Positions 52,911 through 61,530 of a stretch of DNA of 64,000 nt are shown piece after piece. The notes beneath the pieces were generated by a model. The model made no database searches and was not told where the DNA came from. It saw only the letters and a list, made by a program, of their open reading frames with translations. Every line of letters begins with the position of its first letter. Position 1 is the stretch's first letter. The stretch is from CAZBWP01 sp964630265 (lineage in GTDB: Bacteria; Pseudomonadota; Alphaproteobacteria; Rhodospirillales; Defluviicoccaceae): NCBI GenBank assembly GCA_964630265.1, contig CAZVRW010000014.1, forward strand, positions 1 to 64,000, written 5' to 3'. Made by a program: the position numbers and the translations under genes.

Positions 52911-54722
52911 ATGCAACGACACGTGACATCGGGCCGACGCTTCTGGCGCCGCGGCCACCGGCAACTCGCCCCAAGACCGGTCGCAGGACCGGTCGCAGCA
53001 CTGCTTACGGCGCTGGTCGCGGCGCTGGTTACGGTTTCGGCCGCGACCCCCACCGCGTCGGCGCAGGAGACAACGATCTTCAGCGCCTTCGACCGCCAAC
53101 ATCCCGTGGTCGCGGAGAACGGTATGGTGGCGACACAGGAGGCGGTGGCGACCCGCATCGGCGTCGACATTCTGGAACGCGGCGGCAACGCCGTCGACGC
53201 CGCCGTCGCCGTCGGCTTCGCGCTTGCCGTCACCTTGCCGCGCGCCGGCAATCTTGGCGGCGGCGGGTTCATGCTGCTGCATCTGGCAGAGACCGGCGAG
53301 ACGGTCGTTATCGACTACCGGGAGACCGCGCCGGCCGCCGCCGCGCGGGACATGTTCCTGGATACCGACGGCAACGCCGACGCCGAACTCTCACGCTTCC
53401 ACGGCCTCGCGGTTGGCGTGCCGGGAACGGTGGCCGGCCTGGCGCTGGCGCTGGACCGCTACGGCACCATGTCTCTCGCCGAGGTGCTGGCGCCGGCCAT
53501 CGCGCTGGCCGAGGACGGCATCACCGTGACCGGCGACCTCGCGGCGTCGCTGATCGGCCTGTCACGCCGCCTGAAGCGCTGGCCGAGCAGCGAGAAGATC
53601 TTCTTCAAGCGGTTCGGGCTGCCCTACCTGCCCGGCGAGACCCTGGTGCAGAGCGATCTCGCCCAGACGCTCCGCGCCATCGCCGACGACGGGCCACGGG
53701 CGTTCTACACGGGGACGATCGCCGAGCAGATCGCCACGGCGGTGACCCAAGCGGGCGGCGTGATGACGGTGGACGATCTCGCCGGCTACGCGCCGGTGGT
53801 GCGCAGTCCCATCTCCGGCACCTATCGAGACTACGAGATCCGCTCGATGCCACCACCCAGCTCCGGCGGCGTCCACATCGTCCAGATCCTCAATATCCTC
53901 GAGGGCTTTCCCATCGCCGAGCTGGGTCACAACACCGCTGACACCATCCATCTGATGGCCGAGGCGATGAAGCTCGCCTACGCCGACCGCAGCGAGCATT
54001 TGGGCGACAGCGATTTCGTCGACGTGCCCGTCGCCGGGCTCACCAGCAAGGCCTATGCCGAGACGTTGCGCAGCCGCATCTATCCGTTGCGGGCGCGGCC
54101 AGCGGCCGAGATCAAGCCCGGCGACCCGGCCGCCTTCGAAAGCACCGACACCACCCACTATTCCGTTGTCGACCGCTTCGGCAACGCCGTCGCCAATACC
54201 TACACCATCAATTTCAGCTACGGCAGCGGCTTGGTCGCCGAGGGCACCGGTGTGCTGCTCAACAACGAGATGGACGACTTCTCGGCGAAGCCCGGCGTGC
54301 CCAACGCCTACGGGCTGATCGGTGGCGACGCCAACGCCGTCGAACCCGGCAAGCGGCCCCTCTCATCCATGAGCCCGACCATCGTCCTGAAAGACGGAGA
54401 GCCATTCCTGGTCACCGGCAGCCCCGGCGGCAGCCGCATCATCACCACCACCCTGCAGATCATCCTGAATGTCATCGACCACGGCATGAACATCGCCGCG
54501 GCGACCGAGGCCGTCCGCATTCACCATCAGTGGCTGCCCGACGAGTTGCGCGTCGAGCGGGGCTTGAGTCACGACACGGTGCGCCTGCTCGAAGTCAAGG
54601 GGCATACCATCGACGTCGGCCACGCTATGGGCAGCACCCAGTCGATCGTCATCACCGGTGACGGCAAGCTGCGCGGCGCTTCCGACCCGCGCACGCCGGG
54701 CGCGCTGACGGCGGGGCATTGA
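52911..54722 (+). CDS. ggt: Gamma-glutamyltransferase
   Basis: The 603-residue protein has a twin-arginine-like signal region (RRFWRRGH then a hydrophobic stretch ending in ASAQ) and is the Ntn enzyme. ESTDTTHYSVVDRFGNAV contains the Thr nucleophile created by self-cleavage, and the conserved LLNNEMDDFSAKPG and GSPGGSRIITT complete the active site. It cleaves glutathione and transfers gamma-glutamyl groups in the periplasm. GGGGAGGTG precedes the ATG at 52911; the longer frame to 52602 is not needed. Confidence 0.95.
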   Translation: MQRHVTSGRRFWRRGHRQLAPRPVAGPVAALLTALVAALVTVSAATPTASAQETTIFSAFDRQHPVVAENGMVATQEAVATRIGVDILERGGNAVDAAVAVGFALAVTLPRAGNLGGGGFMLLHLAETGETVVIDYRETAPAAAARDMFLDTDGNADAELSRFHGLAVGVPGTVAGLALALDRYGTMSLAEVLAPAIALAEDGITVTGDLAASLIGLSRRLKRWPSSEKIFFKRFGLPYLPGETLVQSDLAQTLRAIADDGPRAFYTGTIAEQIATAVTQAGGVMTVDDLAGYAPVVRSPISGTYRDYEIRSMPPPSSGGVHIVQILNILEGFPIAELGHNTADTIHLMAEAMKLAYADRSEHLGDSDFVDVPVAGLTSKAYAETLRSRIYPLRARPAAEIKPGDPAAFESTDTTHYSVVDRFGNAVANTYTINFSYGSGLVAEGTGVLLNNEMDDFSAKPGVPNAYGLIGGDANAVEPGKRPLSSMSPTIVLKDGEPFLVTGSPGGSRIITTTLQIILNVIDHGMNIAAATEAVRIHHQWLPDELRVERGLSHDTVRLLEVKGHTIDVGHAMGSTQSIVITGDGKLRGASDPRTPGALTAGH

Positions 54723-54730
54723 GATGCCGC

Positions 54731-54765
54731 AAAAAAAGTGGACGTCACCCGGGGAGGTGACGTCC
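54731..54765 (-). terminator. Strong minus-strand terminator
   Basis: GGACGTCACC (54740-54749) pairs with GGTGACGTCC (54756-54765) around a 6-base loop. On the minus strand seven T (54731-54737) follow after two bases. It lies 9 bases past the ggt stop, but the T-run is on the minus side only. Confidence 0.7.
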
Positions 54766-54935
54766 TTCCTGGCAGTGGCCAGAGGAGGTGTTCTACGTCC
54801 TTCCGAGGCGGTGACCGCGGAAACGCCACCGCCCACGAACCGAGCGATATCAGGTCTGGTGGCTACCAGACGCTTGCGGACGGCGTGGGGTTTTCCCGTC
54901 CCCAAACGGAGGTCGTCTTACCCGGCAAAAATGGC
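54731..54935 (-). ncRNA. Possible structured minus-strand transcript, low confidence
   Basis: Read on the minus strand this contains several perfect stems: 54854-54860 with 54865-54871, 54807-54813 with 54827-54833, and a terminal 10-bp stem with a 7-T tail (54740-54765). It begins just after another terminator-like hairpin (54936-54957). A noncoding RNA is possible. No promoter is convincing and no family was identified; it could equally be a long 3' untranslated region of the small secreted-protein gene. Confidence 0.3.
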
Positions 54936-54957
54936 AAAAAAAGGGCCAAGCGGGCCC
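54936..54957 (-). terminator. Minus-strand terminator-like hairpin
   Basis: A 5-bp GGGCC/GGCCC stem (54943-54957) is followed on the minus strand by seven T (54936-54942). Confidence 0.5.
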
Positions 54958-55170
54958 GTCCGCGCATCGCCCGTCACATGAGAAAACCAAGCCCCGAGGG
55001 AAGAGGATTTCGCCGTTCCGGCTACGGCGTTCCGGGTACGGGCCGGCCGCCATCGGCGCCAACAAGGACGCCGGCGACGGGACCGCCATCACGTCAGCGG
55101 ACGGCTCGCAGCGTGTCGTCTCAGACTGGCGCCTTCGAGCCACGCCGACTGCGCGCCATGGGCCTTGCAG

Positions 55171-55203
55171 AAAAGGCGTCACCCGGAGAGATGACGCCCT
55201 TTT
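55171..55203. terminator. Bidirectional terminator-like hairpin
   Basis: GGCGTCA (55175-55181) pairs with TGACGCC (55192-55198). TTTT follows on the plus strand (55200-55203) and four T on the minus strand (complement of 55171-55174). It sits 70 bases downstream of the small secreted-protein gene and is its likely terminator. Its 19-base core (55178-55196) is nearly identical to 54744-54762. Confidence 0.6.
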
Positions 55204-55228
55204 GCAAAAAGGAAACCGTGAGGCATAC

Positions 55229-55253
55229 GTCGCGTTTGTCTTTTAAACGCGAC
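55229..55253. other. Perfect inverted repeat
   Basis: GTCGCGTTT (55229-55237) pairs with AAACGCGAC (55245-55253) around a 7-base loop. It lies between the terminator and the small secreted-protein stop, so it may stabilise the 3' end of that mRNA. Confidence 0.5.
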
Positions 55254-55272
55254 ACCCCTGTCCAATGGGTTT

Positions 55273-55482
55273 CTATTTGCTCTCCATCTCTTTTTCGCGG
55301 GCCTCACGGTACGCTTCCATGGCCTCGTTCATGCAATCCTCCCGCTGGTCCTTTTGCAATGCCTCGCACTTATCGAGCGCCGCATTGAATGTCGCACGGG
55401 CCCACGAAGCGGTGGTCGCTTGCGCGCTCGCCGCCAACAAGAGGGTCGACCCGAATAGAGCTACCACCAAGAGCTTCGACAT
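55273..55482 (-). CDS. Small secreted protein, unknown family
   Basis: The 69-residue protein has a signal peptide (MSKLLVVALFGSTLLLAASA, cleavage after AQA). A charged helical mature part holds two cysteines in KCEALQKDQREDCMNEAMEA and ends in REKEMESK. GGGGA lies 9-13 bases before the ATG at 55482. The mature chain of about 47 residues could be held by a disulphide. The family is not recognised. Confidence 0.75.
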   Translation of the reverse strand: MSKLLVVALFGSTLLLAASAQATTASWARATFNAALDKCEALQKDQREDCMNEAMEAYREAREKEMESK

Positions 55483-55606
55483 GTCTTTTCCCCTATCTAA
55501 GTGACAATGCGCGGACACTAGGACATGCCCGGACGAATGTAAAGAGGCCTCAAGACGACGAATTGCCGTGCTGCGTCTGGATCCGACATGTCACTGACTT
55601 GATGCA

Positions 55607-56341
55607 TCAAGCGTGAACGATCTCGCCGTTCGCGCTGCAGCCGGGCTCGGCCAGGGCGACGAAAACGTCGGTCACCGCCTCCGGCGGCTTGACGTTCTCC
55701 GGCTTCTCGCCGGGATAGGCGGCGGCGCGCATGCGGGTCCGCGTGGCGCCGGGATCGATCAGATTGGCGCGGACGCTGGTCTTGCCGATTTCCGCCGCGT
55801 AGGTGCGCACCAAGGTCTCCAGCGCCCCCTTGCTGACCGCATAGGTGCCCCAGTAGGCCCGGCCGGACGCCACGCCCGAGGTGACGAACAGGGCGCGGCC
55901 GGCGTCCGAGATGCGCAGCAGCGGATCCAAAGAGCGGATCAGCCGCCAGTTGGCGGTAAGGTTGACCGCGATCACCTCGTCCCAGGTTTTCGGATCGATA
56001 TGCCCGACCGGGGTCAGCGTGCCGAGCACGGCGGCGTTGCCGACCAGCACGTCGAGCCGCCCCCAGCGCTCGAAGATCGATGCCCCCAGGCGGTCGAGGG
56101 CATCGAAATCGGTGAGGTCGGCGACCACCAGGGTGGTCTTGCCGCCGGCCGCCGAGATCGCGTCATCCAGCTCTTCGAGCCCCGCCTGCGTCTTGGCCAG
56201 CGCGATGACGTGGGCGCCCTCGGCGGCATAGCGCAACGCGACGGCGCGGCCGATGCCGCGGGACGCGCCGGTGACGAGCGCCAGCCGTCCGGTCAGGCGC
56301 CCAGCCGAGTGCCCTGCGCCGGCCGGCGCGTCCGCGGTCAC
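55607..56341 (-). CDS. Short-chain dehydrogenase/reductase
   Basis: The 244-residue protein is a classical SDR with the cofactor site LALVTGASRGIGRAVALRYA, the NAG-like LVGNAAVLG, and the catalytic Ser, Tyr and Lys in FVTSGVASGRAYWGTYAVSKG. Its substrate is not predicted. The GTG at 56341 overlaps the purF stop (GTGA) and has GGAAGAG upstream; the frame is open to 56353. It is the last gene of the purF cluster. Confidence 0.9.
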   Translation of the reverse strand: MTADAPAGAGHSAGRLTGRLALVTGASRGIGRAVALRYAAEGAHVIALAKTQAGLEELDDAISAAGGKTTLVVADLTDFDALDRLGASIFERWGRLDVLVGNAAVLGTLTPVGHIDPKTWDEVIAVNLTANWRLIRSLDPLLRISDAGRALFVTSGVASGRAYWGTYAVSKGALETLVRTYAAEIGKTSVRANLIDPGATRTRMRAAAYPGEKPENVKPPEAVTDVFVALAEPGCSANGEIVHA

Positions 56342-57822
56342 GGTCCGGTCCACTCTTCCAGCAGGGAGAGCTGTAGCGGCTGGGGTTTTTCCTGGAAGTC
56401 GGTGAGCCGGATCGGGTAGTCGCCGGTGAAGCAGGCGTCGCAGTAGCGCCGCCGCTCGGCGCCGCGCACCGGCTCGCCGACGGCGCGATAGAGGCCGCCG
56501 AGCGAGATGAAGAAAAGCGAGTCGACGCCGATGTAGCGAGCCATCTCGCCCAGATCCCGTCCCGCCGCGAGCAACTCCGACCGTTCCGGCGTGTCGATGC
56601 CGTAGAAACAGGAATTGGTAGTCGGCGGGCTGGAGATGCGCATGTGCACCTCGGCGGCGCCGGCGCTGCGCACCATTTCGACGATTTTCACCGAGGTGGT
56701 GCCGCGGACGATGGAGTCGTCGATCAGGATCACCCGCTTGCCCTTCAGCCGCGCGGCATTGGCGTTGTGCTTGAGCTTCACGCCCAAATGCCGGATCCGG
56801 TCCTTGGGCTCGATGAAGGTGCGCCCGACGTAGTGGTTGCGGATGATCCCCAGCTCGAACGGGATGCCCGACTCGGCGGCGTAGCCGATCGCCGCCGGCA
56901 CGCCGGAGTCTGGTACCGGAACCACCAGGTCGGCGGCGACGCCGTTCTCACGGGCGAGCTGCCGGCCGATCTGCTGGCGCACCTCGTAGACGTTGCGGCC
57001 CTCCAGGCTGCTGTCCGGCCGAGCGAAATAGATGTACTCGAAGATGCAGAAGCGGCGCGGCATCTTGGTGAAGGGGCGGACCGACCGGATCCCCTCCTCG
57101 TCGACGATGACGATCTCGCCCGGCTCCACGTCGCGCACGTATTCGGCACCGATGATATCAAGCGCGCAGGTCTCGGACGCAAAGATCGTCGACGACCCCA
57201 GTCGGCCGATGACCAGCGGTCGCACGCCATAGGGATCGCGCATGCCGATCAGCTTGCGCCGGGTGATGGCGACCAGGGAATACGCCCCCTCGAGCTGGCG
57301 CATGGCATCGACGATGCGATCGACCACGGTGCCATACTCGCTGGTGGCGATCAGGTGGATGATCGTCTCGGTATCGCTGGTCGACTGGAAGATGGCGCCG
57401 CGCCGGACCAGCGCCTTCCGCACCGACAGGGCGTTGGTGAGGTTACCGTTATGGGCGATGGCGAGCCCACCGAACGCAAGGTCGGCGAACAGCGGCTGAA
57501 CGTTGCGCAGGACCGTGTCGCCGGTGGTGGCGTAGCGCACGTGACCGACGGCCGCTGTGCCCGGCAGCCGCCGGATCACCGATTCCGAGCTGAAGTTGTC
57601 GCCGACCAGCCCCAGCGCCTTGTGGCTGTGGAAGTGCTCGCCATCAAAGCTGACGATACCGACGGCCTCCTGACCACGATGTTGCAGGGCGTGCAACCCA
57701 AGCGCCGTCGTCGCCGCCGCGTCCGCGTGGTCATAGATACCGAAAACGCCGCATTCGTCATGAAACCGGTCATCGTCCAAAGCGCCGCGGCCGCCGGCGG
57801 ACTCCGGTTCCCGTTGTGCCAT
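56338..57822 (-). CDS. purF: Amidophosphoribosyltransferase
   Basis: The 494-residue enzyme has the glutaminase nucleophile Cys in FHDECGVFGIYDH after a short N-terminal propeptide of about 23 residues. The glutamine site ALQHRGQEAVGIV, the PRPP loop RVILIDDSIVRGTTS and the PVPDSGVPAAIGYA block are also present. It commits PRPP to purine synthesis. The cvpA stop precedes the start directly (0-base gap), the classic cvpA-purF pair. Confidence 0.97.
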   Translation of the reverse strand: MAQREPESAGGRGALDDDRFHDECGVFGIYDHADAAATTALGLHALQHRGQEAVGIVSFDGEHFHSHKALGLVGDNFSSESVIRRLPGTAAVGHVRYATTGDTVLRNVQPLFADLAFGGLAIAHNGNLTNALSVRKALVRRGAIFQSTSDTETIIHLIATSEYGTVVDRIVDAMRQLEGAYSLVAITRRKLIGMRDPYGVRPLVIGRLGSSTIFASETCALDIIGAEYVRDVEPGEIVIVDEEGIRSVRPFTKMPRRFCIFEYIYFARPDSSLEGRNVYEVRQQIGRQLARENGVAADLVVPVPDSGVPAAIGYAAESGIPFELGIIRNHYVGRTFIEPKDRIRHLGVKLKHNANAARLKGKRVILIDDSIVRGTTSVKIVEMVRSAGAAEVHMRISSPPTTNSCFYGIDTPERSELLAAGRDLGEMARYIGVDSLFFISLGGLYRAVGEPVRGAERRRYCDACFTGDYPIRLTDFQEKPQPLQLSLLEEWTGP

Positions 57823-58509
57823 TCATCGGCCTCCTGTGCTGCTCTCGAGCAGGCGTTGCATGTCTTGACGTTCCTTGTCGCCGTAGCCCTGGGCGCGTCC
57901 GGGCTCGGCGGCGGTCGGGCTCCGCGGTTCCGGACTGACCATCTCGCGATAGATGCGCTCCGCGTCCATCGCCCGGTGCACCGCCTCGCCGGCCTGGTCG
58001 ACGGCGGCTTTCGCCTCGTCGTCCGCGCCGGGAACCAGCGTACGCACCCAGGCGGCGCCCGAGGCGACCAAGTCACGGGACCGGGCGTTCTTCAGCCAGT
58101 CCGGCTGATCGTCCGGCTTCACCAGGAAATCGACACCAATATAGACAAGAATGATCAGCAGCGCTCCGCGGGCCAGCCCGAAGACGAAGCCGAGCGAGCG
58201 ATCCAGGGGGCCGAGCCCGATGCTGCGAACGGTTCGCGAAAGCAGCCGCGTCAGCAGCGACAGCACGATGATGGCAACGAAGAACACCGCGATGCCGGCG
58301 CCGATGTTGGCGATGCGGGTGTCGGAGACGATGCCGAGCAGCAAGGGCGCGACCATAGGGTACGTGTAGACGGCGATGACGATGGCGCCGACCCAGGCCA
58401 CCACATCCAGCACTTCCTGAACGAAGCCGCGGACGAACGCCAGCAGACCGGAGGCCAGCAGGATCGTAACGACGATGACGTCGCCGAGCGTGACCGGCAG
58501 GTCAGACAT
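57823..58509 (-). CDS. cvpA: CvpA family membrane protein
   Basis: The 228-residue protein has four helices (LPVTLGDVIVVTILLASGLL, AFVRGFVQEVLDVVAWVG, and IAVFFVAIIVLSLLTRLL) typical of CvpA and a longer soluble C-terminal tail (GEAVHRAMDAERIYREM). The family is linked to colicin V production and envelope robustness. It overlaps radA by 8 bases and abuts purF. Confidence 0.92.
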   Translation of the reverse strand: MSDLPVTLGDVIVVTILLASGLLAFVRGFVQEVLDVVAWVGAIVIAVYTYPMVAPLLLGIVSDTRIANIGAGIAVFFVAIIVLSLLTRLLSRTVRSIGLGPLDRSLGFVFGLARGALLIILVYIGVDFLVKPDDQPDWLKNARSRDLVASGAAWVRTLVPGADDEAKAAVDQAGEAVHRAMDAERIYREMVSPEPRSPTAAEPGRAQGYGDKERQDMQRLLESSTGGR

Positions 58510-59944
58510 CGCCGGCCCCCTTTGCCGTCCGCGCCCCGGCGGCGGCCCGCGCTCCGCCTGCGGCCCGCGCTCCGGTCGTGGGCGCCTGCAGCGCGGCGAT
58601 CAGCTCACCCACGTGGCCGATTTCACTCACCACCATGTCCTCGGGCACCGCCCATCCCGTTCCGCTTCGCCGTGCCGGCACGAACGCCCGTCCGAACCCC
58701 AGTTTCGCCGCTTCGCGCAGGCGCGCGTCGATCCGGGTCACCTGACGAACCTCGCCGGCCAAGCCGATTTCCCCCAGCACCACCGCGTCGGCCGGTGCCG
58801 GGCGCGCCGCGGCGGCGGAGCCCAGGGCGGCGGCGACGGCCAAATCAGCGGCGGGTTCGCTGATCCTTAACCCGCCTGCCACATTCAAGTAAACATCCTG
58901 GCCGCCAAACGCCAGCCCACAGCGCGCCTCCAGCACCGCCATCACCATGGCGAGGCGGCCGGAGTCCCAGCCGACCACGGCGCGACGCGCGGTCGCATAC
59001 GCCGAGGGTGCCACAAGCGCCTGAACCTCCAGCAGAACCGGCCGGCTGCCCTCCAGTCCGGCGAAGACGCAACAGCCGGGCACGCCCTGTTCCCGCTCGG
59101 CCAGGAACAGCGCCGAGGGGTTGGTGACCTCGCCGAGCCCGGTGCCCGTCATCTGGAACACGCCAATCTCGTCGGTGGCGCCGAATCGGTTCTTGACGGC
59201 GCGCAGGATGCGGAATTCATGGCCCCGCTCGCCTTCGAAATAGAGCACCGTGTCGACCATGTGCTCGACGACGCGGGGTCCGGCGAGCAGGCCCTCCTTG
59301 GTGACGTGGCCGACCAGCAGCAGTACGAAGCCGCGACGCTTCGCCAAGCGCACCAGTTCCTGCACCGACGCCCGCACCTGGGCAACGGTTCCCGGCGCCG
59401 AGTCGAGGGTGTCGATGTACAGCGTCTGGATCGAGTCGACGACCACGGCGCCGGGGGACGATGGCGCATCCAGCGTCGCGACGATGTCGCGCACCGACGT
59501 GGCGATGGCGAGGTTCACCGGCGCTGCGGCGAGACCGAGCCGGGTCGCCCGGAGCCGCAACTGGTCGAGCGCTTCCTCGCCCGAGACGTAGGCGCAGCCG
59601 ATGCCGCCGGCCAAGGCCGCCGCCACCTGCAGCAGCAGTGTCGACTTGCCGATGCCGGGATCGCCGCCGATCAGCAAGACCGAGCCGGGCACCAGGCCGC
59701 CGCCGGCGACGCGATCGAACTCATTGATGCCGGTGACATGACGCTGCACCGGCGTCGCCGGGCCGTCCATCGGCACCAGCTCGAGGCGGCGGCCCGGCTT
59801 GTGGCCGAGCCCCTTTGGCGCCGCCTCCCGGCGGATTTCTTCGACGATGGTGTTCCAGGCGCCGCAGGCGGGGCAGCGGCCGACCCACTTGGACTGCACG
59901 GTTCCGCAGTCCTGACAGACGTAGGCCGGAGCGTCACGCGCCAA
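58502..59944 (-). CDS. radA: DNA repair protein RadA
   Basis: The 480-residue RecA-like ATPase has the N-terminal zinc finger (CQDCGTVQSKWVGRCPACG), the Walker A loop GGDPGIGKSTLLLQ, the RadA-specific KNRFGATDE motif and a C-terminal Lon-like domain (DVYLNVAGGLRI). It promotes branch migration in recombination repair. The start is a TTG at 59944. Confidence 0.96.
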   Translation of the reverse strand: MARDAPAYVCQDCGTVQSKWVGRCPACGAWNTIVEEIRREAAPKGLGHKPGRRLELVPMDGPATPVQRHVTGINEFDRVAGGGLVPGSVLLIGGDPGIGKSTLLLQVAAALAGGIGCAYVSGEEALDQLRLRATRLGLAAAPVNLAIATSVRDIVATLDAPSSPGAVVVDSIQTLYIDTLDSAPGTVAQVRASVQELVRLAKRRGFVLLLVGHVTKEGLLAGPRVVEHMVDTVLYFEGERGHEFRILRAVKNRFGATDEIGVFQMTGTGLGEVTNPSALFLAEREQGVPGCCVFAGLEGSRPVLLEVQALVAPSAYATARRAVVGWDSGRLAMVMAVLEARCGLAFGGQDVYLNVAGGLRISEPAADLAVAAALGSAAAARPAPADAVVLGEIGLAGEVRQVTRIDARLREAAKLGFGRAFVPARRSGTGWAVPEDMVVSEIGHVGELIAALQAPTTGARAAGGARAAAGARTAKGAGDV

Positions 59945-59977
59945 GTTCGGCGTCCTCCGCGCTCCGGCGGCACCGGC

Positions 59978-60754
59978 TCACGACCGCACCTGCATCGTGA
60001 TCGGCCCCTCGGCCCGGCCATGGATGAACTGATCGACATGGGCGTTGGCGCAATCCTCGATCTCGGCGACGCTGCCGCTCCAGATGATCTTGCCCTCGAA
60101 CAGCATGGCGATCCGATCGGCGATCTTGCGCGCGCTCGCCATGTCGTGGGTGATCGAGAACGCCGTGGCACCGACGTCGCGGGTGATCTTGACGATCAGG
60201 TCGTTGATGACGTCGGCCATGATCGGATCCAGGCCGGTGGTCGGCTCGTCGAAGAAGATGATCTCGGGATCGATGGCGATCGCCCGGGCCAGCGCCACGC
60301 GTTTCTGCATGCCGCCCGACAATTCCGCCGGATAGAGGTCGGCAACCTCGGCACCGAGCCCGACCTGCGCCAGCTTCTGCACGGCGATCTCTCGGGCCTC
60401 CCGCCGGTTGGCGGCGCGCGTCGCGATCAGGCCGAAGGCGACGTTCTCCCACACCGGCAGGCTGTCGAACAGCGCACCGCCCTGGAACAGCATGCCGGTG
60501 CGCCGGTGCAGCGCCTCGCGGCGGGCGGGGCGGGCATGCACCAGTTCCTCGCCGTCGATCTGGATGCTGCCGGCGTCCGGCTCGATCAGACCGAGGATGC
60601 ACTTGATCAGCACCGACTTGCCGGAGCCCGACCCGCCGATGACGACCAGCGATTCGCCCTCCCCCACGTCCAGGTCGACCCCGGTCAGGACCCGCTTGCG
60701 GCCGAATGCCTTCTGCAGCCCGCGAATGCGGATTTTCGGCGTCGCGCCGGTCAT
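59978..60754 (-). CDS. mlaF: Phospholipid ABC transporter ATPase MlaF
   Basis: The 258-residue ATPase has Walker A VIGGSGSGKSVLIKC, the signature LSGGMQKRVALARA, and Walker B PEIIFFDEPTTGLDP. It couples to MlaE in the outer-membrane lipid asymmetry system. The ATG overlaps the mlaE stop. No mlaD, mlaC or mlaB is adjacent in this window. Confidence 0.95.
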   Translation of the reverse strand: MTGATPKIRIRGLQKAFGRKRVLTGVDLDVGEGESLVVIGGSGSGKSVLIKCILGLIEPDAGSIQIDGEELVHARPARREALHRRTGMLFQGGALFDSLPVWENVAFGLIATRAANRREAREIAVQKLAQVGLGAEVADLYPAELSGGMQKRVALARAIAIDPEIIFFDEPTTGLDPIMADVINDLIVKITRDVGATAFSITHDMASARKIADRIAMLFEGKIIWSGSVAEIEDCANAHVDQFIHGRAEGPITMQVRS

Positions 60755-61524
60755 TTCGAGAAGAACACCTCGGTCAGGATGTAGTCGAAACAGAGAATCA
60801 GGATGGCCGCCGCCACCACCGCGTTGGTGGTCGCCTTGCCGACACCCTGGGCGCCGCCGCGCGAGTTGTAGCCGAAGTAGCAGCCCATCAACGTGACGAT
60901 GAAGCCGAACACCGCCGCCTTCACCAGGCCCGACACCACGTCCTCCGTCTGCAGGAAGTCCCACGTGTTCTGGATATAGAGCGACGGGTTGAAGCCGAGC
61001 TTGTAGACGGCGACCAGGTAGCCGCCGAACACGCCGATAATGTTGGCGACGATCACCAGCAGCGGCAGCATCAGCACCCCGGCGATCAGGCGGGGCGCCA
61101 CCATGTATTTCATCGGGTTGGTGGACAGCGTACTGAGCGCGTCCAACTGTTCGGTGACGCGCATGGTGCCGATTTCCGCCGCCATCGAGGCGCCGATGCG
61201 CCCGGCGACCATCAGTCCGGCGAGCACCGGCCCGAGTTCCCGCGTCAGCGACACCACGACCACGTTGGCGATCGCCCCCTCGGCGGAGAACCGGGCAAAG
61301 CCGGTATAGCTCTGCAGCGCCAGCACCATACCGGTGAAGATCGCCGTCAGCCCGACCACCGGCAGCGAGTAGTAGCCGATCTCGATCATCTGCCGGCCCA
61401 GGTTGCGCAGGTAGAACGGCGGCCGAAAGCAACAGCTCAGGGCGTTGCCGGTGAACAGCACGAGCCGCCCCGTCACGGCGAGAAAATTGAGGAACAGCCG
61501 GCCGACGGCCTCCAGCGGGTTCAT
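60751..61524 (-). CDS. mlaE: Phospholipid ABC transporter permease MlaE
   Basis: The 257-residue permease has the MlaE fold: EIGYYSLPVVGLTAIFTGMV, LTRELGPVLAGLMVAGRIGA and TEQLDALSTLSTNPMKYMVA. It moves phospholipids at the inner membrane. It follows alr by 6 bases and is translationally coupled to mlaF. Confidence 0.95.
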   Translation of the reverse strand: MNPLEAVGRLFLNFLAVTGRLVLFTGNALSCCFRPPFYLRNLGRQMIEIGYYSLPVVGLTAIFTGMVLALQSYTGFARFSAEGAIANVVVVSLTRELGPVLAGLMVAGRIGASMAAEIGTMRVTEQLDALSTLSTNPMKYMVAPRLIAGVLMLPLLVIVANIIGVFGGYLVAVYKLGFNPSLYIQNTWDFLQTEDVVSGLVKAAVFGFIVTLMGCYFGYNSRGGAQGVGKATTNAVVAAAILILCFDYILTEVFFSK

Positions 61525-61530
61525 CGGCGC

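Noticed and set aside
54731..54935. 6S RNA
   Set aside because: Short stretches recall 6S RNA, but a long closing stem with a central bubble is not evident by hand and the gene context (zapA, ygfA) is absent.
54738..55388. Plus-strand open frame of 216 codons after ggt
   Set aside because: The translation is composition-driven, crosses several terminator hairpins and overlaps the signal-peptide gene on the other strand.
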